Positions 13,571-28,900 of a DNA stretch of 64,000 nt are shown here, in pieces. The notes beneath the pieces are model-generated. The model was not told the DNA's origin, searched no databases, and was given only the letters and a program-made list of their open reading frames with translations. Each line of letters opens with the position of its first letter. Within the stretch, counting starts at the first letter, position 1. Both the position numbers and the translations under genes were made by a program. This DNA is from Pempheris klunzingeri. Lineage: Eukaryota > Chordata > Actinopteri > Acropomatiformes > Pempheridae. The stretch lies in assembly GCF_042242105.1 (NCBI RefSeq), contig NC_092019.1, positions 8,460,328 to 8,524,327 on the forward strand. Reading direction: 5' to 3'.

Positions 13571-14749
13571 CGACAGAGGAGGAGAGAAGTTATAAGGTGA
13601 TGCTAAAGCCCCACATGCACTTTAACCTCTTAAAGCAGTTTGCCGTGTCGGCGTCATATCAGTTTTTGGTTTCAAAGGCTGCGATTTGCTAGGTCAGTCA
13701 GGACTTTGAAGTCTTCCACCATAACCTTAGCGGACACCATAACGGCAAAATTTTCAGGTAAAACTCACAAAAGGTCACGACGCTCTTACATATTTATGTG
13801 CCCTCAAAAGCAATCCACCTCTCTGATGCTCTACTAGAGATGGTGTCGCCAGTTCGTGACTTTGAAAATCTTAACAGAAAATTGCAGTAGAGTGTAAGGA
13901 ATTCAAAGTACTACTGTCGTACTCTACATGTCAGAAAATCGGACTGAATAAGGGAAGGAAGACATGAGAGACAGAATGTCTAAGTGGTGTGAATGAGAAA
14001 CAGGAGACAGCCTTGGAGTGAGAGACTGTGAGATAAGAGTATGTGTGGGAGAGACCCCACCATTAGTACCTGCACTCATTTCATAAGCTGTGTATTTTAT
14101 TAAGACTTCACTGCTGCATTGATTATTATTTAAGTCTATGGTTGCATTGCAGTTTGTACAGCACTGTGCTTCTGCAGGTGTAAGCATGTATTAAACTACC
14201 CAGTGTGGATCATCCAGCAGTCAGAGGGCTCATTTCTCTCTGCCACTGCAGTCTTTTAGAACTTGAGAGTACTTCTGCGGTTGCCAAATCAAGTCTTCTG
14301 GTGAAATTGTGAACATAACAGCCACTACATGCAATTGTCAAAAGTTAGTTTCACACTTCCTTGCACACAGTCAGCGTCTCTGTCATGTAGGTCATTCATG
14401 CCTGTATGTGCCAATAAACCTACCCTGTCCTCAATTTCAAGTTTGGGGGGTAAAAGGAGAAAAAGGGGGGAAGGAGACAGACGGCTTACTAAAGGGCCTT
14501 CTGCACTGCACCACGTCAGCCGCTGGCAGAGCACAGACACACCCCTCCTGCCAGCGTGAGACCAATGAGGAGAGGCTGGAGACAATTCACAAGCCCCACC
14601 CACTGCAGGGAAGGCAGAGATTGACAGGTTGGAAATCTGGCCGCACAGGAGCACTAAATGCTCTCTGAGACTCTAGCAAACACAAAATAAAGAGCGCCAA
14701 AGTCTCCAGGCTTTCTCGCTTGGACACATTCTTGTCTCTTTCTCATATA

Positions 14750-14751
<2 letters not shown>

Positions 14752-14779
<28 letters not shown>
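14752..14779. repeat. CA microsatellite
   Basis: This is an uninterrupted CA run of about 14 units inside putative zhx2 intron 1. Confidence 0.9.
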
Positions 14780-14780
<1 letters not shown>

Positions 14781-15908
14781 TGGACACATTAAATGCAGTA
14801 ATAGAAAAATTTCCCTAAACATTACATCACATTGCATGATGACGTGATATGATTTGCAGTGATTACAATGTGGTAACCATTGGACTGCAGCTTTGCAGAA
14901 CCCCTCCCATGTCCCTTGTCATTGTTGACCTAATTTGAGGGCTGCTGGCTGGGTGAAAGGTGACCCTTGCCCTACTCCACAGTGCAATTACTGTAACTAA
15001 GAACTCACATTTTACCCTGCCCAAATAATAAAAAAAGCTAGAATTTTAACAGTTGTTTAAGCTCTTAAAAGTTGACATTGTGTTGTACAGTGTTTCCGCG
15101 GGAGAGTAATGCACCGTTATCAGTGTGGTGTGCTCCAGGCCATTAGGGAGAGTGAAAGAGAGGAGCATAGAGCTGGACAGAGGGAGTGCAAATAGGACAG
15201 CAAATTCAAGTCAAGGGGGGGCCATTATCATGGAAGCTGCATAAAAATGTTCAAGAGGGATAGTTTACCCCTGTATTTACTCTGTGCACTGTTATGAAAC
15301 TCTGCCCTGAACCCCATCTGCTTTTCATTCCACTCGCAGGCCCTTTGATCAAGTGATCATGTCGGACTTCATCATTGGGGTCACTTTGCATGAGTTTATA
15401 TGGGGTTGGAGCAACAAACTGAATTAAGACAGCTTAAGATGTTTCCTGTCAGTCTGATGTTCGGCAGGCAAGGCAAAATCTGAGCCCTCTACAGTTTGAC
15501 TGTCTTTGCTGCAAACTGTGAAAACAGCTTATTTGGAGTCTATTGGTAGACTATAGCTGTGGCTGTTAGATGTGGAAATGCATTCAGATGATGATGCAGT
15601 CCCCAATGTTTTACATTTACACTGACTCACAAGGTCAGACACAAGCGTTCTTACCTCTGAATATTCTGACACACTAATAATTTCAAAGATGTGTCACAGT
15701 GTGTGGTGTAAACTGTACCGTCATGCAGAAAAAGTGAAGTTGGGCTGGACTTGAAGCATCGCGGTTGTCGTGACTGATTGACCTCTTCTGGGTTTCTCTC
15801 CTGGATGCAAGCACACACTTGCACACGCTTTCTGTTGGTTACAGTGTTACCATAGTAACACAACCATCAGCCGCAGAGTGGGTGACACTTGGATATTTTT
15901 GTAGCTTG

Positions 15909-15915
<7 letters not shown>

Positions 15916-15970
<55 letters not shown>
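15916..15970. repeat. TG microsatellite
   Basis: This is a run of about 27 TG units with no interruption, inside putative zhx2 intron 1. Confidence 0.95.
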
Positions 15971-15971
<1 letters not shown>

Positions 15972-16410
15972 CAGTCAGGAGACAGGGCTGGCAATGTGAG
16001 TCTGGTGTCTGTGTTCAATATTACAAGAACCAGAATAAACAGAAGACCCTTCTTAATAGAGTGTTTCCATCATAGTGTATATAGGTCACTGTGTCTCTTA
16101 CAATGTTTGTAGACTGAATAAGGTCACAGCGGCGATGACCAGTCCAGCTCTCTGTAGCTTCATGTGAAAGTTTTGCAACTTGTCACAAAAACCGATGGGT
16201 GTGGGATGTTGCAAAAGCAGTCTCTGCAACTTCAGTAGACTGAATGTGGTAGTAAAATGTGCTTTGTCACTCTTATGCATATATCTGTGTCAGCATGTAT
16301 TCCAGCCAATGGGAAACATTGATTTCTGTCGATGTGCGGAAATTTCAAAGACGTCTCTGCTGTTGAAAAGTCCCATAACTCTGTCACAATTCTTTAATAA
16401 CCCAAGTTTA

Positions 16411-16515
16411 AAGGAGTAGTTTTACATTTTTGGAAAATGCACTAATTCACTTTCATGAGTTAGCAGAGTGATACCACTCTATTATCTGCCCATTAAATAT
16501 GAAGCTGGAGCTAGT
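16411..16515. mobile_element. partial MITE of the 40975 family
   Basis: The fragment AAAGGAGTAGTTTTACATTTT is followed by 'GATACCACTCT' and 'AATATGAAGCTGGAGC'. It matches the left end of a widespread percomorph non-autonomous element, of which a fuller copy lies at 40975-41398. Only the left arm is clear here; the right inverted repeat was not found. A shorter scrap of the same left end is seen at about 27495-27530 inside a zhx2 intron. Confidence 0.5.
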
Positions 16516-18173
16516 CTTTAGGTTTTTGTTTTTTTTAACCACTCAATATCAATACCCACATCTGCCTCAAAAATCTAGTAAAGGTTGGGTTCTAGTGACA
16601 CAACAGTTTTTATCGCTTGTCCACATTAAGACTTTATCCCAGCCCAGCAAAATTAACATTGCTCTGTTGCTAGGCAGAACATACCAAGCACTCAAACACA
16701 GTGCAGCAATGCTTTGCTCTAGAGGAGCCGCATGATGAGATTTAAATTAATTCTGCGACGGTCCGAAATTCTGCCTCTTCCACCCCTGCTGGGACACATT
16801 ATATTAATGGTGGTGGTGCTGCTCGTCACCTACACAATTGAGACACACACATTGTCCTCCTCACTGCAGTGGCTGACTTGTGGAACCAGCAGTCAGGAGG
16901 GAAAAGCACTCAAAACACACCCCATACAGCAGTGCCAACAAAGCAGTGCATGCGCTCCCCGTGTGCCCCAGTACGTTTTTGTTACTTGTGATATAAATTT
17001 CTGTTGGAGCTTCAAAGTTTTAGTTAATGCAGCAGCAAAGTCGTGACAGTGTTCCAGTCAGTGTTTGTGCAGCTTCTGGTTTCCATGCTGCTCTTTGGTG
17101 CTGTTGTGCTTGTTATTTTAGAGCTGTACTGTAAGTGGTTAGTACTTCATGCATGGCTTCAAGTGCGGGAGCAGCAGAGGTTACCATTCATACGCCTTTT
17201 GTGTTTGTGATGACTGCATGCATGACAACTCTGGCACTCGGTTGGCTGTATCTCTACAGTCATTTCTCCAGCCTTTCTTCTTTTCTTCAGCAACAAGAAT
17301 GAACCCCACCAGAATCTGCCAGTTGTTCAGCTGGATCTTCGCTCAGGCTGTCCAGGAGAGAGCAGAGGCACAAGACACACTTGTTTCCCCATTCCAGACA
17401 GTCCATGGCCTTGACAGACACCCAAGTGCACCTGATCAGTCTGGCTGCATTGTATAATTTATATTTACTATATATCATATCAACAGTGTGCACCTGTTGC
17501 CTTACATTTCTCCCAAGCCTTTCCTTAATAATGTCTCACTGAAAATAGATCCGCAACCTAACCCTAACCTCTGAGCCACAGGTACTGCAGTTACCATGGT
17601 GATCCCTAAGAAAAGTTGTCTCCTAACAATTACATCATTATAAACATCAATCAAGTTTGGCAAGGGACACACTGTATGTATTGACAAGTGGCCATGGGGA
17701 TAATTTGGCTCAAATAGATATTTTTTTAACAGGAGGCCTCGCTGAGTTTCCAAAATTCCAGTTTGAGAGCACAGTCTGAGCTTCCCCCTTACTACACTTT
17801 GAGATTGCATTAATGATACACAGAAATAGGAGCTGAGTCTAGTGTGCTGCTGTGACTCATCTGTTCACTGTCATTCTCTCCTCACTGTTGTTTGGATAGA
17901 TATCCCTCCTATAGCACCACTATATTTCTGCTGCGTTAGATCATCTGTCTGTCTTCATACATTAGAGAAACTCAGTGGTACAGAAGATTTGTATTGATTT
18001 CCCCTGCGTTCTCTCCAGGATGTATAACAGTGTGTAGCCTAAACTGATTACTGCCAGGCCTGATAAATGTATTTGCTGCCTGGCAGCATTGAAGGTAACT
18101 CCTTCAAAAAGATAGCCCCACTAATATAATGCGCCAGTCAGACAGACAGCGAGACAACAGGCAACTACAGACA

Positions 18174-21264
<3,091 letters not shown>

Positions 21265-24200
21265 GGTTGCCAAGCTGAGCATTCATACAAGTTTAATGAG
21301 CATCCAGACAGTAGGGAGTTTGTGGCTCCAGCACAGAGCTCACTCTGCACACAGAAGCTAACTGGCTGACTAGGTTAGACACACTCAACGAAAAAGGTGG
21401 GAGACTGGCAGTTTGACCCAGGGAACGAGAGCATACAATTTGGAGTTGAGTCCATAATTAAATCGGTAGTTTAGCAAAGTCAAGATAATTATGTGCCTGA
21501 ATCTTTAGCTTGAGCATATTTCTTTCAGCTGCACAGTTAAGATGTTTACAGCCAAACAAACCGCTCACAAAATAAAATTCTTTCCACAAGGACACCAAAT
21601 GGTGTTTTTTTTTTTAAATCCTTGAGACTGAAGCCTATTAGTTAGGCTATTATAAAGAATGCAAGTTATTTTGATAATTTATTTCAGTGACCGTTTAATA
21701 GAGTTGCCATGGTTATTAATCACACACTGTACCAATCATCTTTTCCATGATGGCATTCAGTGTGCCCAAGTAGCCAGCTAAGGCAGCAGGAGAGCGGCTC
21801 GTCCCTCCCCCACTGGAAATGATGGAGAACAGAGAGGAAAAGGATTTTGGTGCCAGTACATCCTCAGTGTTCAGCACTCTTTACACAGGCTTTTCTCTGT
21901 TTGAGACAGTCAAGTTAAACTTGACTGCAACATCTCAAACTGCAGAGCTGTTTGTGTTTATACTGTGTAAGATAATGTTCCTTTTTCTGAGGCATCCTCT
22001 GCTCAAATGCTTTCATGTTGTGAACATTTTTTTCTATAAATGACTCAATAGGCTCTTATTTAATATGCAAACCAGCGCCTGATGTCACTCAGTCACTTGT
22101 AGCTGATGTTTGAGGAGCTACTGGCAGCCTTCATGAGCAATGAGTTAACAACACTGGCATTATTAAGCTATATAGCCGTTGAGTTTACAGCGTACTCATA
22201 TAGATGTTGCATAAATGCAACTGCTCATCCTCTCTCCCTCTGCTTGTGTGGGTTCAACACACCAGTAGGAGGTAAAGCAGTCCAGTTACAGCTTGGTGCT
22301 TTCTCCCTTCCGCTCTGTTCACAGTCAGATCCTCATCCGGCCTCAGTCCTCCCATCAGCACATCCAGAGAGTGTTGAGGCTGTGTCAGCAGCGAGGCAGC
22401 AGAAGTTCAGCAGGTCGTATGAAGTGGCACTTCAGATGCAGCTGACAGATGCATATGTAGAGTGATCATTGCTGGATTTTGGGCGGTCTTTGAGGGAGAG
22501 AGGGAGTGGAAGACTGAGCGTGTACACTGCAGTGTGAATCTGTTAATTTGTGCTCGTAGGCAGTCATGCTTAGTAGGATAACGAGGCTGCTTCTGCTCCT
22601 TGAGAAAAAATTTGTACGTGCTGTTCATGACAAGCTCTTATTATTCTGGGAAGTGGAGCCTTTTCTTCTCCTTGCGACTGTTCCTTGACCCTCCACATTG
22701 ACTTTCAGTGAGTGATGCTGAAAGACGCCATACAAATGCACCACACCACTGTGCATCCTTTAGGAAAGCGATGTTCCAGCCTTTCAAGACACGCAGCTTG
22801 TTGGTTGTTTCTGCAAGATTTCTGTTTTCCTGAGGATCTGTCTCCAGAAACAAACAAAAAAAACAGTCCCACATGCAGTCGGGTCATTCCTGTGTGTACA
22901 GTCTTTATCAGTGACAAGGGTGTAGCAGCTACTTGACTACAGCTCTACGTCCATGGTTGCCATAGAGACACCATGGTAATGAGTCTGCATCCTAATGATA
23001 CCTCAGTGGGTTGTTTGAGGAGTTGAGATATCTCGGGACAATTAGTTGATTAACAAATGACCGGTTTAAAAGGTACATTGCCATGTGATTAATGCGGAGA
23101 TGTTAGAGAAGTATGTGACACTTTGATGTGATTACAAAAGTCAGTCCTGAGCTGACACAAGACCCTAAAGTCTTACCTTTCACATATTTACTCTTGCTCC
23201 ACCCTTTTGCAGTGCAACTGTACAGGCTTATATAGAATTATACTGCTAAACAGGATCTTTGTTTGAAGTTAAACCTATTCCATCAGTCAGTATTTACCCA
23301 TGAGCATCACATATTTGTGTAGTGCGGTATACGGGGGATTTTAATGTGGAAGAGTACTTTCCCTCATCCTCTGTGCTGACTTGGTTTTATAGAGCCTCAT
23401 TATGTCCTGATAGAAGAGTGCCGCTGCTGCATCGACTCATTTGATTTTTACTCATGTGAATATGAGTATGAAGCTTCTGTATGAGGTCTCCAGAATATCA
23501 ATAGACTTTTTCAGACAGATAAGCGTCTCTCTCTCCTCTCATTATAATATTACCCACAGAAAGTTTCTTCTGCTCACCCTACCTCAGCTTTTCCCAACTG
23601 CCTTTTCTTGACAGAGGTGTCATTTCCACAGAACCCAAATAAAGCTGTTCTTGGCTTTTTAAGATATGTATCTGAAGCTGCTCTGTCTCTGCTTTCTCAC
23701 TTTATTCACACTCCACAGCACGATCTGATTCATGATTAGTCAATATTTTTCAGGTCTTACTGACAGCCGCAGACCTGTCAACTGCATATATTTGCATATC
23801 GGCTACATTATTAAAACACTGTTACCAAACTGTGATGATAAATGTTTTTACTCTACATAAATAGACACTAGAGTAGACAAGAGTCCTTCTGTTAATAAAA
23901 AAAAAAAAAAAAATCCTTGTCTATGAAGCTATATTGTTTTCATTTTCAGTCAAGGTAAAGCTGCAAAATCCAGCTGCCACCTGAACGCTTGTAGTCTCAG
24001 CCAAGGAAAAGTGACAATCTGTAATTATATCAGGTGTGTTAGCAGTGGGCAAAGTTCATGTGGTCCAAGAGATTGTTGCTCATGTTTTTGCCCTGATTGT
24101 GCAACCGCTTGTTTTCTATGTATTAGAAAACTGAAATGACTGGTTCATGATGTGCCAATGTTGAACACAGAATCTACTCACTCATCAGTGAATAGTTGAG

Positions 24201-24345
24201 CCGAATTTATCCAAAGTATATACATGGTTGTTCTATCACAATGTGAGATGGAGAAAATAACGTTGGGGCCATTAATATTAATACTCAAGGTGGCACTCCA
24301 TGTTGGCAGAAAATCTAATTACAGTATATACGAGAACCATTTAAC

Positions 24346-24666
24346 TAGGACTGAAACTAATTATTGCTTTCATTATCAATTAATCTGGTGATTATATCTG
24401 CAATTGATAGATTAATAATTTAGTTTGCAAGAAACATCAGGCAATGTTGGAAAAATGCCAATTAGATGTTTCCAGAGTGCACGTTGATGTATTCAGTGTC
24501 TGTACATTTCTTTACAGTTCAAATCCAAAGATCCTAAGAAACATGTAAATATTCACATTTGAGTGATCAAGTGATTTTTTTTTTATAATTAACAAATGAC
24601 TTCTACAGTTATCTAAGTTGTTTCTAGTGAACTTTATTTTAATGAACTAATCGTTTCAGCTCTACA
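24346..24666. mobile_element. MITE with 'GACTGAAACTAAT' inverted ends (copy 1)
   Basis: The left end TAGGACTGAAACTAATTATT and the right end ACTAATCGTTTCAGCTCTA are imperfect inverted repeats of each other. The interior is AT-rich, with 'TATCAATTAATCTGGTGATTAT' following the left end. No transposase frame is present. The same family recurs at 60141-60487. This is a non-autonomous DNA transposon type very common in percomorph fish; the superfamily is not determined here. Confidence 0.65.
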
Positions 24667-25943
24667 TTGCACAATCAGTTGCTTGTGTATTGACTTAAAC
24701 ACATCCTCATTTGAAACTGTGTTGTATACACTGAGGAAAACAAATACTAGGTACTAGGTATTGATAATATTTACTTACATCTTATACCATTTTGCCAAAT
24801 GTTGTGGAGTTTTTGACTCCTCCGTGTTAAAACTTCCTACTGCTTGATGATCCAATCAAGGGATGCATGTACTCTCTATTTTTCCACACACTGTTCCTCC
24901 CCTCCATCAGCATGAAACAACAAATACTCATTAAGCAGAGCGATACTGTTTCAGACCTCCAGTGTCCAGTCACTTTGATCCTTAGTCCACTGCAATTAGT
25001 TTCTAGCTCTTCTTAAGGGTGTTGACTACAAAACATTGTCTTGTCTGTCCAGCACCAGTGTTGTGCTCATCTGGCAGTCGCCCACCTGTGGACTGCTTGT
25101 TTCTCAGCCTCCTTTGACCTTTTTCATTTTGAGCAATTTCGCACACCAGCTGACTGTTGACTCTACCTCTTTTGGGTGGTGGCTCGCCGCAGGTCCACAC
25201 GGGACACTACTGACTTTAAATAACCCAGCAGGTTGCTTTTCTTGACACGCTTAAACCAGCCTGTTTGGTGGCCTTGAAAAGGTTATCTATGGTTTTTCCT
25301 TAGCCTTGTTTCATCTTTGTTCATTCTCCCTTGTGTATAATCCAATGTCTCAAATTGCTTTATGTGGAAAAACAAAACATTTTTGTCCCCTCACTGGTTT
25401 CACTGATCAAATGCAATTCAGTCATTAATAGCAGAAATAAAGGAAATGAAGAACAAAGGCGAAAATAAGGATTTTCAGACAAAGTAGGGTAAAAAGAAAA
25501 TGTCTTTCTAATAACTATAATAACTAGTTTTTCTCTATTCTGGCTCTTCTCTTCTTTTTTCCGTCCAGGTAGCATCCTGTCATGCAGTTCTGGGAGGTCG
25601 ACCAGCACTGGAGCTGACACTGTCAGCGAGCCCAGCCTCTCCTGCCACTAATCTTTACCCAGAGGAAGAATATTCTTCATACTCCTTGGCTGCTTGTTCC
25701 CATCCCAGAAACTATTCACTGCTCGCTGTCTTGTCCTATTATAAAACAGAGCCCAGGCTTGTATCTGGGTCCTGCTACAAGCCAGTCCTGCTGGCTATTC
25801 TCTGGTACCTTTTTAGATTGTCTGTCTTTCCGCCCACCGCTCTGTGACAGCAGTCCTGCTTCCTGGGCACCTCAGCCTCTTTTATCACCACTGGCTAAGC
25901 ACAGGCACAGAGTGAGGGCAGCTGTCCAGGATCTACCCTCATC

Positions 25944-28900
25944 ATGTCGAGTCGACGGAAGGCCTCCACTCCCTGTATGATCCGGCCAGAGCACACCATG
26001 GTGGAGCTGGACGATGAGGCAGAGGAATCACATGACATGGAGGTAAAGTTTCAATATGTGTGGCAAGAGCACATGTTTTGTCTTTAATAGGCTGAAATAA
26101 ATAAGTAAGGTTTTATACTTCCTTGTGGGGAAAATGTTATTTCAATTATTCTGTACCAATCCAGTTATGTGCTGTTGGCATTTCTGTTGCAGTTCAGTCT
26201 GTTGCAGGCCACATTTCAACCTTTATTATGGCTCAAAAACTGACATCCATTAAAAAAAAAAAAAAGTTTGGTCTCGTTTTGAACCAGACCTTCAGCAAGT
26301 TAATTGCATATCTGATATAAGCTATGATTCTCACAGAAATCCCCCTTTCTCTCCTCTTGACTGTAAGAGAGCCAGTGTTAACAGGTGCTGTGTCAAAGTC
26401 TCTTCTCCAGTCAAATAGTTTCCTGTTTTACTTAGCAGTGCACTCGGTTAGGTGGAGTTATGGTGGGGTGTAGCAGGGATCCACACTTTACTGAGTACAC
26501 TTTTTTTTTTTTTTTAATTAATCCTAATCCTTTTCTTGTCTTTGATACATTTTCTTGTTTTCCTGTTTATTTTAGTGGATGTGCTCTGATTTCAGAAGGA
26601 TTTAATTCATACATCTATCAGATGATGCAAACAAAACTAATATATTGATGTGTGTTGATGTGCACAGGCTTGAAAATGCCAATTTCTCGCTGTCTCCTTT
26701 TTTATCTGAAAACTGCCTTCTTCCTCTATCAGACAACAATGGAGAACCATAACGAGGAGGGACCGATGGAGACAGATCTCTCAACAGAGACAGAGCCTTC
26801 TGTGGAATTAGACCTGATGGGCAAAGCCTCTGATCCCCCGACAGCTCCAGATAAACCAGCAACTGAGCCACCAGACGTTTCCAAGCCTCAGCGTAGGCAG
26901 CAAGGGGGCTATGAGTGTAAATACTGCCCCTTCTCCACACAGAACCTGAACACTTTCAAAGAACACGTTGACGCCAACCACCCTAACGTCATCCTCAACC
27001 CCCTGTACCTGTGTGCCGTCTGTAACTTCAATACAAAGAAGTTCGACACCCTGACGGAGCACAACGAGAGGTGTCACCCAGGGGAGAGCAACTTTAAATT
27101 CAAACGCATCAAAATGAACAATCAGACAATCTTAGAACAGACGATAGAGGGCTGCAGCAACAATGCAGTCATTTACAACACTTCCAGTGCCATTTCTGGC
27201 AAAGGGGACGAACTCGGCACCCTTCCTCTCAGCAAACCTGCCGCAGTCAAGATCGGTAAACCAAAAATAATGTCGTCAGATCACAAACGGACAGATTCTC
27301 AGTTGTGCAAACTGACCCCCGATCTGACAAAGAAACAAATCACAGCACTCAATGTGAACGGGACGGTCATCATCCCTGAGTCGACTCTACTCAAAGCAGA
27401 CGGCCTTTCTCACATCATGCCTTCCCTACAGCGGCCTCTAAACTATACCCAGGTAGGACACAGTTAGGATATGTATGTCCCATTCCTGAACTGTTAAAGG
27501 AATAGTTTCACTATTTGGGAAGTGGAAACGCTCAGTCAATGCCTTATTTTAATTCTGTAATTAATTTAAGTCTGTAATATCCTAATCTCCTAGGATAGTA
27601 GAATTTATTGTCAGCTGAGGAGGATATGGTGTTACCATTTGGTTGTCTATATTTAATATCCACCATTATATATCCGTCATTCAGTCGCCATTGCTTACTG
27701 TATTATTTCAGGTGCCGAAGATCGCAGTGCCCCTCAACACAACCAAATATAACCCTTCACTGGACGACAACCTGACCCTCATCTCGTCCTTCAACAAGTT
27801 CCCCTACCCAACACAGGCCGAGCTCTCCTGGCTCACTGCAGCCTCGAAACATCCAGAGGAGCAAATCAAAGTCTGGTTCACCACGCAGAGGCTCAAACAG
27901 GGCATTAGCTGGTCTCCTGAGGAGGTAGGAATTATAGCAATAGTAATATTTTAGGGACTCAATTCTCTTCCCTGAAGCGTGGCTTAGTGGGTCTTTTTCA
28001 AAACTCAAATACGACATTAGCTGGTTTCCTAAAGACTAAAGATAATGATGTTGATAGAAGCTGTATTTCTGCCACCTTCTGTTTGAAATGTTTTTAATTA
28101 ACTTGCATTCAGATTCCAAATCCTGAGAGTAATTAGCCTGGGCTGCATATTAAGTTGGCCCACGTTATATCACTCTAAAGCAAATTATAGCTCAAAGCAC
28201 AAGTACACTAATTGTCTATTGTAATAACCAATAATTATGTTGTGGGCTTTTCTTTGATTACTGATCCATGCTCCTAAATTATGTATAATTTTTGCTTTTC
28301 ATTTTCTATTACATTAACAAAAAATCATCCAAAAAAACATCAGCAATCTTACAAATCTGTCAGATTACAGAGTACACTTTTATTTTTGGTAATGAATCAA
28401 ATCATAAAAATTAATTTTGAAAAATTGTACCACATAATTCATTTTGAAATCTCACCAACCTTTTGATTATCTGGTGTAATTGTAAAGAGTTAAGATGTTA
28501 AGAAGGTACTCTAATTACTACAGATACTAACAGTGATAATAGTATCATTTAATCTAAAATTTGACAGCCATAAATACACATTAGAGAGGTATTTTAAATT
28601 TACAAGTTTAACAAAAACTTTCCTCTATCACAGGTGGAAGAAGCCAGGAAGAAAATGTTCAACGGCACAATCTCCTCTGTGCCTCAGACCTTCACCGTGG
28701 TAACTCCTCAGCTCAACTCCCAATCATCCACCAACCTGTCGGTGCCCACCGCAGCCTCCAAAACAATGCAGTCGACAGCCTCCCTCCTGCAGTCCCTCCC
28801 CTGTCAGCTCCTGGGACAGACCAGCCTGGTGCTGACTCCCGTAGCAAACGGCTCCACCGTCACTTGTGCACCGCTGGCACTCACCGTGGCTAACCAGGTA